60,035 nt of DNA from an uncultured Clostridia bacterium (GCA_947593615.1 CANQDR010000010.1:1-60035), one strand, 5' to 3'; positions 41,482-51,392 are shown, counted from the stretch's first letter. A program made the numbers and translations. Notes: generated by a model not told the origin, from the sequence alone.

Positions 41482-41937
41482 TTATTTATACTCTTTTCGA
41501 AAACTTTTTTCAATAAAATTTATATATTCAATATAAGGTGTTGTAAACTTATAGTTCCACGAATAAATCAAAGTGGGCGTGATCTCTAAAAGCCTTTCGG
41601 TAGGGATATTAGAATACGCTATAAAGGATGTGGGGTAATATTTTTTGAAAGCAGTGACGAAAAAAGTATTATCTATATCAAGCGGTATTCCAATGCATCT
41701 GCATTTTCCTTCAATTGAAAAATTATCTACACAAAGCGAAACATAAGGATTATCCAAGATCTGCTTGAATTTTAAATAAGTTTTATCGGTTTGGCAGTAA
41801 AATTTCTGATTATATACAATTACGCTCATTGGTCGTGCAGTAACACGATGATTACTACATGTTGATAAAGTCATTACAGCGTGAGTTCCTATTTTTTCCC
41901 AGAATTGCTGTACTTTGCTGTCAAAATAATTATACAT
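41482..41937 (-). CDS. Pyridoxamine 5'-phosphate oxidase-family flavoprotein
   Basis: The protein has 151 residues. HAVMTLSTCSNHRVTARPMS, then FYCQTDKTYLKFKQILDNP and VSLCVDNFSIEGKCRCIG, form the split-barrel FMN-binding fold. Such small members are flavin reductases or haem/F420-type oxidases of unknown substrate. It lies 12 bp from the GyrI-like gene, so the two are probably co-transcribed. Confidence 0.85.
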   Translation of the reverse strand: MYNYFDSKVQQFWEKIGTHAVMTLSTCSNHRVTARPMSVIVYNQKFYCQTDKTYLKFKQILDNPYVSLCVDNFSIEGKCRCIGIPLDIDNTFFVTAFKKYYPTSFIAYSNIPTERLLEITPTLIYSWNYKFTTPYIEYINFIEKSFRKEYK

Positions 41938-42003
41938 AATATAACCTCATTTAATTTGATAAAATGATAGTACCATATATAATGCGACAGCATTATGTCA
42001 TAT

Positions 42004-42903
42004 TTAGTATTTTTCTAAAATGTTAATTATCATTTTCCTGAATTCTTTTCTGTATTCGTCAGGAGAGATTATTTCAGCCTGACCGGCAAAGGACAGAATC
42101 CAGTTAAACAATGATTGCTTGTTAGACCAAGTTAATTTTATAATAATATTTCCGTCTTTATCTTCATCAAAGTTATTTGTACCCCATTCGTCAATTATTC
42201 GCCATTTTGCATGCTTATCAAATTTTACTACTGCTTCGGTAGAGCCTCTTGTATGACGCAGTTTATCGCAGACGTAGTTTGGTATTTCTTTTTTTTCAAA
42301 TTTTTTATATGTACATTTTAAATTTGTCAAGCGAGTAAGTTTGAACATACGATAATTGTTACGCTCGGTGCAAAATCCCCATACATACCAGCTAGACCAT
42401 TGAAATACCAAATGATACGGTTCTATTTCACGAATACTTATTCCATTTGGCGAATAGTAGGTAAATGAAATTTTCTCATTGTTTTCTATTGCCGATTTAA
42501 TCAGCTCTATTTTTTCTGATACAGCAGACTTGTCCCACATAGACAAATCAATAATAATATGATCGTCTGTATTTATTGAGTAAGAGCTTTTAGAAGAAAG
42601 TTTATCCATAAGCTGACGATAATGTTTTGTCTCGCTGACACTGTCAAGACTTCGCAATCCTGAAATAATTGATTGCATTTCATCTGAGGACAATACGGTT
42701 TTGTCAATCTTAAAATTTTCTATTATAGAAATTCCTCCGCCTTGTCCCTGTGAAGTTACAATAGGAATACCGGCACGATTAAGGCTTTCAATATCTCTGA
42801 GTATTGTTCTGCGGGACACCTCAAATTTCCCAGCGAGTTCCGCAGTTGTAATTTTATTTCTCTGGAGAAGAATTGAAAGAATTCCTATAAGGCGGTCAAT
42901 CTT
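42004..42903 (-). CDS. HTH-WYL transcription regulator (YafY-like)
   Basis: The protein has 299 residues from ATG 42903, where the HTH_11 domain begins (MKIDRLIGILSILLQRNKIT); an upstream in-frame ATG at 42933 would add 10 residues. The helix-turn-helix (AELAGKFEVSRRTILRDIES) is followed by a WYL domain (YHLVFQWSSWYVWGFC) that senses a small ligand, and a WCX end. It adjoins the methyltransferase gene and may regulate that gene or the flavoprotein. Confidence 0.88.
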   Translation of the reverse strand, partial: KIDRLIGILSILLQRNKITTAELAGKFEVSRRTILRDIESLNRAGIPIVTSQGQGGGISIIENFKIDKTVLSSDEMQSIISGLRSLDSVSETKHYRQLMDKLSSKSSYSINTDDHIIIDLSMWDKSAVSEKIELIKSAIENNEKISFTYYSPNGISIREIEPYHLVFQWSSWYVWGFCTERNNYRMFKLTRLTNLKCTYKKFEKKEIPNYVCDKLRHTRGSTEAVVKFDKHAKWRIIDEWGTNNFDEDKDGNIIIKLTWSNKQSLFNWILSFAGQAEIISPDEYRKEFRKMIINILEKY

Positions 42904-42933
42904 CATAATCAATAACTCACTCCAATTAATCAT

Positions 42934-43710
42934 TTAACAAATTTTGTGTTTAGCAAGATACAAGTCTATAGTATCGTATATATTAATTTTTCCGCCGATA
43001 GCATCAATAGCGTTTTTCATATCTTTTTCAAATGCCGATTTTATATTTTCAGGTAAAGCGAGGTGGTCGGAATATGTATTCAGCAAGGACAGGTATTCGT
43101 CAGTTGAAAGTGTTCGTATTCTGTGATATATCTTTGATTTAATGTCTGTAAATCCATAGTCTTTTAATTCGTCAGTATATTTCTGACAATCTGTTCTGTT
43201 AAATTCAACGGCATGATTATCATTCGGACGATATTTACTGTAAACTTTCATACTTGCAATATTTGACTCATCATCTTTTCTGCTGACAAACGGATGATTC
43301 CAAAATAAAGAAAGCGTACCTCCTTGTTTAAGTAATGTTTTGATTTTAGCATATCCGTGATCTTTAGAAATCCAGTGAAATGCAGTTGCGGAGTAAATTA
43401 AGTCAAAAGTTTTGGTCGATAAATTGCATTTTAAAAAATCCGAGTTTATTATATTAAAATTTTTATACTCAGAAAATTTATTTTTGCTGTACTTTGCCAA
43501 TTTATCACCGAGTTCAACGGCAGTTACATTGCATTTCTTATCCAAAAACGGCAAAGTGGCTTGCCCTGTTCCAATGCCGATTTCAAGAATTTTGCTTTCG
43601 CTTGTAATTTTTGAGTAAGAAAAAATATCATTGTATAATTCATTCGGATAACAGGGTCTTATTTTATCGTAATTATATTCGTCTTCATTAAATGTTAAAC
43701 GTAAATCCAT
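42934..43710 (-). CDS. Class I SAM-dependent methyltransferase
   Basis: The protein has 258 residues. Motif I is ILEIGIGTGQATLPFL and motif II/III region is FDLIYSATAFHWISKDHGYA. This 'AFHW' type includes methyltransferases for small molecules such as trans-aconitate. The stop lies just before the regulator start, so the genes are probably coupled. Substrate unknown. Confidence 0.88.
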   Translation of the reverse strand: MDLRLTFNEDEYNYDKIRPCYPNELYNDIFSYSKITSESKILEIGIGTGQATLPFLDKKCNVTAVELGDKLAKYSKNKFSEYKNFNIINSDFLKCNLSTKTFDLIYSATAFHWISKDHGYAKIKTLLKQGGTLSLFWNHPFVSRKDDESNIASMKVYSKYRPNDNHAVEFNRTDCQKYTDELKDYGFTDIKSKIYHRIRTLSTDEYLSLLNTYSDHLALPENIKSAFEKDMKNAIDAIGGKINIYDTIDLYLAKHKIC

Positions 43711-43884
43711 AATAATGCCTCAAATCAATTATATTTTAATTCTATATGATTAACATTTCACTGTCAATGAGCAACTGTAGTTTAATAATATAATGGAAAA
43801 TATTGAATATAATTATTTTTAATGATATACTATAAAAATAAAAGTAATTATGTCGGGAAATAAAATCCGTATGGAGGATAAATT

Positions 43885-44730
43885 ATGAAGATAAAAATTA
43901 TGTCTGACAGCACCTGCGACCTTTCAAAGGAACTGCTTGATAAATACGATATATCAATTGTTCCGTTATATATAATAATGGGAGATAAAATAAAAAAAGA
44001 CGGGGAAGAGGTTTTCCCCGAAGAAATATATGATTATGTAGAAGAGAGCGGAAATCTTCCAAAGACCAGCGCAGTAAACATTAATGACTATATCGAAGCG
44101 TTTAAGTATTGGCGTGAGCAGGGATATGAAATAGTACATTTTTGCATCAGCAGTGAATTTTCCGTAACATATCAAAATGCCTGTATTGCAGCACAGGAAA
44201 CAGGAGGAGTTTACGTAGTTGACTCACGAAATCTTTCAACCGGACAAGGTGTGGTTGTGATGCACGGGGCTGAAATGGCGCAATCAGGCTGTACTGCTGA
44301 AGAAATTGTAAAATCCTGTTCTGAGATTGTACCAAAGGTAGAGGTAGGATTTGTAATTGACAGCATTGATTATCTTCATAAAGGCGGACGGTGTTCTGCA
44401 GTAGCAGCATTTGGAGCAAATCTGCTTAATTTTAAGCCTTGTATCGAGGTTGTGGACGGAAAGATGAATACAGGAAAGAAGTATCGCGGTAACATAAGCA
44501 AGGTTATGCTTGAGTATATTGTTGACAGGCTTAAAGACAGAAATGACATAGACAAACGCCGAATATTTATAACACATACAAGGTGCAGCGAGGAAGATGT
44601 AATGAATGTCCGCAAAAAAGTCCTTGAACTCATGCCTGACTGCGGAGAGATTATCGAAAATATTGCAGGCTGTACGATAACATCGCATTGCGGTCCAAAC
44701 ACAATGGGACTTTTGCTTATTAGGAAATAA
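43885..44730 (+). CDS. DegV-family fatty-acid-binding protein
   Basis: The protein has 281 residues. MKIKIMSDSTCDLSKELLDK, the PKTSAVN segment and the C-terminal GPNTMGLLLI are DegV hallmarks. DegV (FakB-like) proteins bind fatty acids and present them to the FakA kinase; no kinase gene is near. A GGAGGATAA ribosome binding site precedes the ATG. Confidence 0.92.
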   Translation: MKIKIMSDSTCDLSKELLDKYDISIVPLYIIMGDKIKKDGEEVFPEEIYDYVEESGNLPKTSAVNINDYIEAFKYWREQGYEIVHFCISSEFSVTYQNACIAAQETGGVYVVDSRNLSTGQGVVVMHGAEMAQSGCTAEEIVKSCSEIVPKVEVGFVIDSIDYLHKGGRCSAVAAFGANLLNFKPCIEVVDGKMNTGKKYRGNISKVMLEYIVDRLKDRNDIDKRRIFITHTRCSEEDVMNVRKKVLELMPDCGEIIENIAGCTITSHCGPNTMGLLLIRK

Positions 44731-44813
44731 TATGAAAAATTAAAAGATGTTTTTAAACTCAGGGTATTTTATTAAAAATGAATTTAAAATTTGTCGTTAA
44801 TAAAGGATATTAA

Positions 44814-45920
44814 ATGAACAAATTATTTGTATTTATAAAAAACGAGATAGTTATGCTGCTGTCGCTTGTGCTGGCAGTAGCATCTGCTTTTTTTGTAACT
44901 CCAAGCGAGGAATACATAAGCTATATAGATTTTCGAACACTGGCGTTACTGTTTTGCCTGATGACAATTATGGCAGGACTGAACAAGCTGGGCATATTTA
45001 AATTTTTGGCCGAGAAAATACTTGACAGGGTCAATACTTTATTCGGTTTAGTGCTTACCTTTGTTTTGTTGTGTTTTTTCAGTTCAATGATAATTACAAA
45101 TGATGTTGCCCTTATTACATTTGTACCGTTTACAATAATAACATTTAAAATGGCAGGGCAAAGCAATAAACTGATTTATACCGTAACTTTAGAAACCGTT
45201 GCCGCAAATCTCGGCAGTATGCTGACGCCTATCGGCAATCCGCAGAATTTATATTTATTTTCTGCATATAAAATGAGTATGGCGGATTTCTTTTCAGCCA
45301 TTGCTCCGTATGCAATGCTTTCTCTGGTTTTGCTGATTATATCTGCACTTTTTGTTGGCAGACATCAAGTGAGAGTCAGTGATTCTTGCGGGGGAGTACA
45401 CCTTAATATTAGATTAATGTGCCTGTATTTTGTGTTGTTTATTACCTCTTTGTTAAGTGTTTTCAGAGTTGTGCATTTTGCTGTTCTCTTGGTTGTAGTA
45501 GTTATTGCGGTGCTTATTTTTGACATAAAGGCACTTGCAAATGTAGATTACAGCCTGCTTTTAACATTTGTATTCTTGTTCATTTTCATTGGTAATTTAG
45601 GAAATATTCCGAGTATAAGCGATTTTCTGCATAATATTGTTGAAGGAAATGAGATTATTACCGGAGTTGTAACAAGTCAGGTATTTTCTAATGTACCGGC
45701 AGCTATACTTTTGTCAGGCTTTACAGACAATGCCCAAATGCTTTTGATAGGAGTAAATCTCGGAGGATTAGGCACTATTATAGCTTCAATGGCAAGTCTT
45801 ATTTCATTTAAGTTTATTCAAAAAGAAAATATAAGATCTTCAAAATATTTGCTAATCTTTTCAGTAATAAACATCGTATTCTTAGTATTAAATCTATGCT
45901 TGTGGCTGATAATTGAGTAA
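44814..45920 (+). CDS. SLC13/ArsB-type anion transporter
   Basis: The protein has 368 residues with about ten hydrophobic segments. The family motifs SSMIITNDVALITFVPFTII and NLGSMLTPIGNPQNLYLF mark the two helical hairpin regions of the ion transporter superfamily. The substrate may be an inorganic anion or dicarboxylate. A bidirectional terminator follows. Confidence 0.85.
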   Translation: MNKLFVFIKNEIVMLLSLVLAVASAFFVTPSEEYISYIDFRTLALLFCLMTIMAGLNKLGIFKFLAEKILDRVNTLFGLVLTFVLLCFFSSMIITNDVALITFVPFTIITFKMAGQSNKLIYTVTLETVAANLGSMLTPIGNPQNLYLFSAYKMSMADFFSAIAPYAMLSLVLLIISALFVGRHQVRVSDSCGGVHLNIRLMCLYFVLFITSLLSVFRVVHFAVLLVVVVIAVLIFDIKALANVDYSLLLTFVFLFIFIGNLGNIPSISDFLHNIVEGNEIITGVVTSQVFSNVPAAILLSGFTDNAQMLLIGVNLGGLGTIIASMASLISFKFIQKENIRSSKYLLIFSVINIVFLVLNLCLWLIIE

Positions 45921-46041
45921 ATGGGAAATACATCACTTTAATATTAGTTTAATATAGTTTTAAATTCAATTTCTGTTAATTAAGGAAACGTAAATATTTT
46001 ACTTAATTCACGCAGCAACTTTCAAAAAACAGTCATTAAAA

Positions 46042-46082
46042 AACAGAGCCCGAACTATTATTAAGTTCAGGCTCTGTTTTTG
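46042..46082. terminator. Bidirectional terminator
   Basis: AACAGAGCC-c-GAACT pairs with AGTTC-a-GGCTCTGTT, followed by TTTTT on the plus strand and U-rich sequence on the other side. Separates the convergent transporter and cotJC remnant. Confidence 0.8.
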
Positions 46083-46155
46083 TATATTATTTTATAAATC
46101 GACGCCAGTGAGTAAAAATGCAGTTTCACTATTTGACTATAAATAATTTAAAAAT

Positions 46156-46383
46156 TTACTTTTTCTTTAGCTGGTTTTTAAAACATTTTTTGTCAAATTC
46201 GGGGTTGAATGCATAGTAGTTTTTAGAGTCGAGTTTATCGGTGAGAAGTCTTAAATTTTCACCGAATCTTTGATAGTGAACAACTTCGCGCTCACGCAAA
46301 AAGCGTATAGCGTCTTTTACGTCGTAGTCGTCACAGAAACGCAGGATGTTGTCATAAGTTGTTCTTGCTTTTTGCTCGGGCAC
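46156..46383 (-). pseudogene. C-terminal fragment of a CotJC-like manganese catalase
   Basis: Seventy-five residues remain. EQKARTTYDNILR, then FLREREVVHYQRFGENL and the C-terminal LDSKNYYAFNPEFD, correspond to the end of CotJC/manganese catalase. An intact protein has about 190 or more residues, including the metal site in the missing N-terminal part. The sequence breaks off at about 46384, where the IS-like repeats and the serine recombinase element begin, and no N-terminal piece is seen elsewhere in the window. Its presence supports a spore-forming ancestry. Confidence 0.8.
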
Positions 46384-46401
46384 GATTTTTCAAGCCTAAC
46401 A

Positions 46402-46490
46402 TTAGGCTCTAAAACTGTTGATATTACTGAACTTTATGAAATTATAATAAATTGTTGGGGTACGCCTTTGTAAATCTAACCTTAGGCTCT
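46402..46490 (+). repeat. Direct repeats at the left end of the serine recombinase element
   Basis: CTAAC-n-TTAGGCTCT followed by a TTGAT-n-TT stretch occurs at about 46397-46425 and again at about 46477-46505, 80 bp apart. TTGGGGTA between them also matches the remnant at 39280-39334. The repeats could be recombinase sites or IS ends. Confidence 0.45.
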
Positions 46491-46514
46491 GTAACCCTTG
46501 ATTTTTCTGACTTT

Positions 46515-48071
46515 CTAAAAATTCCAGTAAATATTAACAGGTCTGTCTTTTGTCCCTGAAATTCGTTTTCCAACTTCAATATAATCAATCATTGTATCAA
46601 CAATTTCACGGGTTAATTTTTGTACATCGGTGTATTCTTTAATACGTTCTGCTTTGCTCTTTGCACTCTTTAATTTTTCTTTTAGTTCTTCAATTTGTTC
46701 TGATATAGAAAGTATAGTTTCATCGGCTCTGTCTTTATCGACATGTAAATCCTTTGTCAAGTCAATAAAAACATCTTCTGTTATAAGTCCTTTTACCTTA
46801 TCTAAATAAAGATTTTTAATTCCCTGCGAACATTCAAGACTTTTGCGCTGATATTCGGAAATTAAATCTTGATTTTTAGAGATTTGTTCGGAAACTCTGT
46901 TATTAAATTCGGTATGCTCGGCAATATAACTATTATCTAAATATTTAGACGATAATTCTTGCAGTTCTTTTAATACGATTTTTTCAAGAACATTTACAGA
47001 AATCATACTTCCCTCACAAGCATCTTTCGAAACATGTCTTGTAGGGCATTGCAAATAATGTGTCCCGTTTGTATGTTTAGTTGAGTGTAAAGTATAACCG
47101 CAGTACATACATTTTACTTTGCGAGCAAAAAGTCCGATTTGACCATTAGAAAAGGGTTTGTTTTTTTCTTTAATTAAAGTTTGCACTCTGTTCCATAAAT
47201 CACGGTCAATAATTGGCTCGTGGGTGTTTTCAACTCTGTACCATTTTTCTTTTGGTCTCGGCTTGTTTATTTTGGATTTGTATGAGATACTACCGTATTT
47301 TCCCTGTACCATATTACCGATATAAATTTCATTTGTCAGCATATTGGATATGGCAAAGTATTTCCATAAAGTACTGCACTTTGACTTTGGCTGTTTATAA
47401 CGGAGTCCTTTTTGTCTTTTATACTCGGTTGGATTTGGAATACCTCTGTCATTTAAAATACGGGCAATATTCGTTTTGCCGTATCCCTGTGCAAACAACG
47501 TAAATACTTCTCTGACAATCTGTGCTGCTTCTTCATCAATGATTAAATGCCCCTTTTGTTCAGGGTCTTTTAAATAACCATATAAAGCAAATGCACCGAT
47601 ATGTACACCGTTTTTTCTTTTGTTATTGAAAACGCTTTTAATGTTTTCAGATAAATCCTCTAAATACCATTCATTAATCAATCCGTTAATTTGTCTTGCC
47701 TTTTTATTACCTCTGACATCAGTATCCGCATGATCAACAATGCTGACAAATCGAATACCCCATAAAGGGAAAAGACCATGTATATACTTTTCTACAAGTT
47801 CAAGTTCTCTGGTAAATCTTGATTGGGTTTTGCAAAGCACAATATCAAACTTTCGTGCTTCGGCGTCTTTCAATAGACGGTTAAATTCAGGTCTGTTTCT
47901 GTCTGCGCCTGTATAATCTTCATCTGTATAAATATCATAAATTTCCCAGCCTTGATTAATGGCATATTCAATTAACATAGATTTTTGATTTTGAATGCTT
48001 TCACTTTCGTCTGTCTCGTTCTTTTTATTTCTGTCCTCCTCAGACAGACGAGGATATATTGCGACTTTCAT
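46515..48071 (-). CDS. Large serine recombinase
   Basis: The protein has 518 residues. The resolvase domain carries the catalytic serine in AIYPRLSEED (S10) and the R-rich LCKTQSRFTRE. The recombinase domain (YGYLKDPEQKGHLIIDEEAA and following), a zinc ribbon (CMYCGYTLHS...CPTRH...C) and a C-terminal coiled coil are all in place, so the enzyme looks intact. It should integrate and excise this element. TnpX/Tn4451-like proteins are the closest in layout. Confidence 0.93.
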   Translation of the reverse strand: MKVAIYPRLSEEDRNKKNETDESESIQNQKSMLIEYAINQGWEIYDIYTDEDYTGADRNRPEFNRLLKDAEARKFDIVLCKTQSRFTRELELVEKYIHGLFPLWGIRFVSIVDHADTDVRGNKKARQINGLINEWYLEDLSENIKSVFNNKRKNGVHIGAFALYGYLKDPEQKGHLIIDEEAAQIVREVFTLFAQGYGKTNIARILNDRGIPNPTEYKRQKGLRYKQPKSKCSTLWKYFAISNMLTNEIYIGNMVQGKYGSISYKSKINKPRPKEKWYRVENTHEPIIDRDLWNRVQTLIKEKNKPFSNGQIGLFARKVKCMYCGYTLHSTKHTNGTHYLQCPTRHVSKDACEGSMISVNVLEKIVLKELQELSSKYLDNSYIAEHTEFNNRVSEQISKNQDLISEYQRKSLECSQGIKNLYLDKVKGLITEDVFIDLTKDLHVDKDRADETILSISEQIEELKEKLKSAKSKAERIKEYTDVQKLTREIVDTMIDYIEVGKRISGTKDRPVNIYWNF

Positions 48072-48163
48072 AGTTCATTCTCTCCTCTTTTTACAGATTT
48101 GATAAATCAACTATTCCGCATAAATATATTGTACACAAAATAGCTGACAAAGTAAATATAGAA

Positions 48164-48301
48164 TCATTTATTTTTCTCTTTTGTACTTTCCTCACAGATA
48201 TTTATTACTTCAATCCATTTCTGATTAAAAACAGTTTTTCTTTTTACTTCGTCATTTGTTTTAAAAAAGTTTTTACAATTTGATTTTGTCGTTTCTGACA
48301 T
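48164..48301 (-). CDS. TnpW-like small transposon-encoded protein
   Basis: The protein has 45 residues from ATG 48301 (GAGGTGGG upstream). MSETTKSNCKNFFKTNDEVK, then FNQKWIEVINICEES, recurs in small proteins next to serine recombinases of Firmicutes elements. Role unknown. Confidence 0.6.
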   Translation of the reverse strand: MSETTKSNCKNFFKTNDEVKRKTVFNQKWIEVINICEESTKEKNK

Positions 48302-48389
48302 AATAACCCACCTCACAACCATTTTATGAGGTAGAAAACATTTATATGTAATTATCTTACTTTTCCTTAAATCGCAAAATCTATTATAT

Positions 48390-48448
48390 GCAGACAGCAA
48401 AAAACAGACCATGTTTTATAAAACACAATCTGTTTTTCTTATGTCTGC
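48390..48448. terminator. Nested hairpin between peptidase and small gene
   Basis: GCAGAC/GTCTGC encloses AAACAGA/TCTGTTT and GTTTT/AAAAC stems, with U-rich sequence on both sides. Probably a terminator. Confidence 0.6.
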
Positions 48449-48482
48449 AATTTCGTTTATTAAGCTATAAGGAGAAAATATT

Positions 48483-49358
48483 TTATCCTGTAATAAACAC
48501 TTCTTCATCTTGCATATCAATCAAGTTTTCAAGCTGTTCAATTCTTTTTGCTGTATTGGGGTGGCTTGCCCTAAATCTGTCTTTTAATTTTAAATTTTGC
48601 GGTAGGCTGATTTTTTGAAGTATGTATAAGGAATTAATTAATTCTTCTCCATATCCAATATCAAATGCAAATCTGTCCGCCCATAATTCGCTTTGTCTGC
48701 TATTTAGTGATAATAAAATTTCGCCGATATATACAAATATAATAACTCCTATATCAAATAAAAATCTTGCTATTATAGCAAAAACATCTAAAAATGGTAT
48801 CTTTGTTAAAGAAAATATAACTTCGATTATCAACATGATAATTCTCAAAATGAATACTAGAATAGTAAATATTCCGTTTCCTATGGTGCTAAGCAATAAT
48901 GCTTTAGTATCCCCGTTAGATAAATGCCCGAGTTCATGTGCAATAATGCCTTTCAATTCATCTTGTGAAAAGGTTTGTATTGTTCCCATTGTGACTGCTA
49001 TTGTTTTTCTTCCAATGGCAAAAGCATTTACATACATATTATCAATAATATATAGCCTAATATTATTATTTAATTTAGTGTCCTTCTGTTTGGCATTTTC
49101 ATACACTTCCTCAAATATAGGCAGTAAATATTCTTTTTCTTCTCGTGTTGAAATTGGTCTTACTTCTTCAACAAACCGTAACAATACTTCTCCTAAAGGA
49201 GAAAGAGCCACTAATATTGAGATACCATATATAAAGAAAACAAGATTAAAAGAATTCCAATCGGCTCCCAATATGCACCATGCAACAAAAAAATAAACTA
49301 TTACCCATATTATATACATATAGTTTTTAGCAAGGTTTTTAATGAGTTTTTCTAACAT
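48483..49358 (-). CDS. M48-family membrane metallopeptidase (HtpX-like)
   Basis: The protein has 291 residues. Two N-terminal membrane segments precede the zinc motif HELGHLSNGD, and the third ligand is the E of SRQSELWADRFAF. Further hydrophobic helices lie between them. HtpX-type enzymes degrade membrane proteins. Its place beside the ATPase, with a GGAGG-coupled start, suggests that it works for the element, perhaps in processing membrane or surface proteins, but this is inference. Confidence 0.9.
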   Translation of the reverse strand: MLEKLIKNLAKNYMYIIWVIVYFFVAWCILGADWNSFNLVFFIYGISILVALSPLGEVLLRFVEEVRPISTREEKEYLLPIFEEVYENAKQKDTKLNNNIRLYIIDNMYVNAFAIGRKTIAVTMGTIQTFSQDELKGIIAHELGHLSNGDTKALLLSTIGNGIFTILVFILRIIMLIIEVIFSLTKIPFLDVFAIIARFLFDIGVIIFVYIGEILLSLNSRQSELWADRFAFDIGYGEELINSLYILQKISLPQNLKLKDRFRASHPNTAKRIEQLENLIDMQDEEVFITG

Positions 49359-49377
49359 AATGATACCTCCAATTCAT

Positions 49378-50721
49378 TTAAAATGGTTTATGTATGTTAA
49401 TTTTACATTGCTGTCCTGTATCTCTTGACAGAAACACTCCTTTTCCTGTTTGCAAAGTTTTAATGTCGTCAGGGTGAAATAAATATTCTCTTACTCGTTT
49501 TGCAGAGCCAAAACCCGTTTCAGAAGTGTTTAGTCCTTTTTGATGCAATTGATAGGTTACTTCCATTGTACTTCTTGTTCCTAATACGTTTGCCCAATGT
49601 TCGGCATTAACTGAACTGTTTTGTCTTAACACAATATAATTATTGCAGTTTTCAATAATCTGTTCCTTAAAGGCTTCGCCATTTGCAAAGTTCAAGTTAG
49701 AAAGACTTTGAGTTGCTAAAATGCTTGTAACATTAGCACTCCTACTTTTATTGACTAAATCTACCAATACAGGAGAAGCATATACATTAATTTCATCAAA
49801 TAGAAAAAAGGTTCGTTCGTTATTTTCGGTAAATAATTTACTGATTGCTTTTTTAGCGTCAATCATAATTAATCTGCCGATTAAAGATGATAATTCGGGA
49901 TATATCAAAGGATTTAGGATAAATAAAATAATTGCTTTTTCTTTTAATGCCGTGTATATGTCAATTCCGTTATCATCAAAAATGTAACCTAATTCACTCT
50001 CTTGTATGGTAGCAAATCTGGCAACTGCATTTTCTGCAATTTTACCACTGTTTTTTGCAATATTGGTATTTTCCATATGCTCAAATTTAGAAATGATTTC
50101 ATTTTTCATAAGATTTGCACTTAATTTTAAAAATTCTGTAATTGGCATATAATGAATGATATTCTTAAAAGATAATTTAATATTGCCTTTATGAAGCAAC
50201 AAAACTAATCTTTGTAAGTATCGTTCGGTATTTAATTTATAGTGTTCCTCACTCCATTCCGTCATATTGATAAGCATATCTTTTGCAACTGTTGGACTTG
50301 CGTTCTGAAACGGATTATATTTACAAGAATTAAATAAATGAGTTAAGTTTATGACATATACTTTTCTATTAGTATTTATCTTTTTTATGATGTCAAGCAT
50401 CGAACTGTCAGAAGTATCGCCTTTTCCGTCAATGATTAAAGCAGGGTAATTTTTATCAATTGAGGTTTTAATAAAATTAGAGAGTGCAACCGTTTTTCCG
50501 CTTCCAGTTGTGCCGCAAACAAAAATGTGCTTTGCATTATCGGGTATGTACACTGGTTTCTTGCCTGAGGTTGTGCCTATAAAAGTAGATTTGATAGGGT
50601 TATTTTTGAATTTTATTCGTTTCATTTTAGTACGCTTCATTTCTTTTCTGAAATTATAAATACGATTTAATATAAAATGTTTTCTGATTTCAACACACAT
50701 AAGAATAGCAGGAATTATCAT
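49378..50721 (-). CDS. VirD4/TraD-like DNA transport ATPase
   Basis: The protein has 447 residues. Walker A is VCGTTGSGKTVAL, Walker B is TFFLFDEINVYASP, and LATQSLSNLNF follows. The N terminus has one hydrophobic helix; in-frame sequence upstream of ATG 50721 would extend it, possibly from a non-ATG start. Coupling proteins of this group move DNA through a conjugation channel or pump it within the cell. No relaxase or channel is encoded here, so the element would need helpers or use the ATPase in another way. Confidence 0.88.
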   Translation of the reverse strand: MIIPAILMCVEIRKHFILNRIYNFRKEMKRTKMKRIKFKNNPIKSTFIGTTSGKKPVYIPDNAKHIFVCGTTGSGKTVALSNFIKTSIDKNYPALIIDGKGDTSDSSMLDIIKKINTNRKVYVINLTHLFNSCKYNPFQNASPTVAKDMLINMTEWSEEHYKLNTERYLQRLVLLLHKGNIKLSFKNIIHYMPITEFLKLSANLMKNEIISKFEHMENTNIAKNSGKIAENAVARFATIQESELGYIFDDNGIDIYTALKEKAIILFILNPLIYPELSSLIGRLIMIDAKKAISKLFTENNERTFFLFDEINVYASPVLVDLVNKSRSANVTSILATQSLSNLNFANGEAFKEQIIENCNNYIVLRQNSSVNAEHWANVLGTRSTMEVTYQLHQKGLNTSETGFGSAKRVREYLFHPDDIKTLQTGKGVFLSRDTGQQCKINIHKPF

Positions 50722-50750
50722 GCAAATGGCTAAAATTATTCTTTGATAAT

Positions 50751-51392
50751 TTATAATTCCGTTTTATTATGGTTTCTAACATATTTTATGACCTCCTCTA
50801 AATCCATTATTTCAAGCGGATAAATTAAGCTGTTTTCCTGCAAGATATTTTTAATTCGAATTTGTGTATTAGGTACAATCCATTTTTGATAATCGTAATT
50901 TACAAAATTATCTTGTATATTTTTTTCTAACCTGTTTTTAGCCTTTAAAGTGAGTTCAACTTCTATACAAATTTTTTCGTCCTGATTTTTAATAACAAAA
51001 TCAGGTTGGTGTTTTCTTGTACTGAATCCGTCCAATCTATGTAATTCTTTTTCTGTTAAAATATCATCTTGTTTAACTCCGTATTTTAATATAAAGTATA
51101 TGGCTGTATCTAACACGGAAATATCGTGTGTTATTTTTTCAATTCTAATTTTTTCTCCTTTTAAAGAAGTATGTATCAGCAATTTTCCCTGATAAGTTAA
51201 AGAATACAAATACGGTATACCGTAAAGAATTTTCCTGCGTTGTATGTAGCCTGCTTCTATTAGCAATTTTAATCTTCTGTCAGTGGTTCTCTGACTGGAA
51301 AAACCGCCCAAGTAAAAAATATGTCGGCTTAAACAAAATCGCCAACGGTCAATCTGTCTTAATACTATATAATCTCTTTCAGTCAGTCTCAT
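50751..51392 (-). CDS. Replication-relaxation family protein
   Basis: The protein has 213 residues from ATG 51392 (GGGGGTG upstream). The N-terminal winged-helix (MRLTERDYIVLRQIDRWRFC, then LSRHIFYLGG and TTDRRLKLLIEAGYIQRR) and the C-terminal part with HQPDFVIKNQDEKICIEVEL, reminiscent of a nuclease-like E-x-E core, match the replication-relaxation family. Such proteins are found on plasmids and integrative elements and are thought to act at origins. The 144-bp dyad sits directly upstream. Confidence 0.8.
   Translation of the reverse strand: MRLTERDYIVLRQIDRWRFCLSRHIFYLGGFSSQRTTDRRLKLLIEAGYIQRRKILYGIPYLYSLTYQGKLLIHTSLKGEKIRIEKITHDISVLDTAIYFILKYGVKQDDILTEKELHRLDGFSTRKHQPDFVIKNQDEKICIEVELTLKAKNRLEKNIQDNFVNYDYQKWIVPNTQIRIKNILQENSLIYPLEIMDLEEVIKYVRNHNKTEL

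Noticed and set aside
46270-46473. Plus-strand frame of 67 codons over the cotJC break
   Set aside because: It crosses the pseudogene and the IS-like repeats, with no start signal; part of it might be an old transposase tail, but this cannot be shown.
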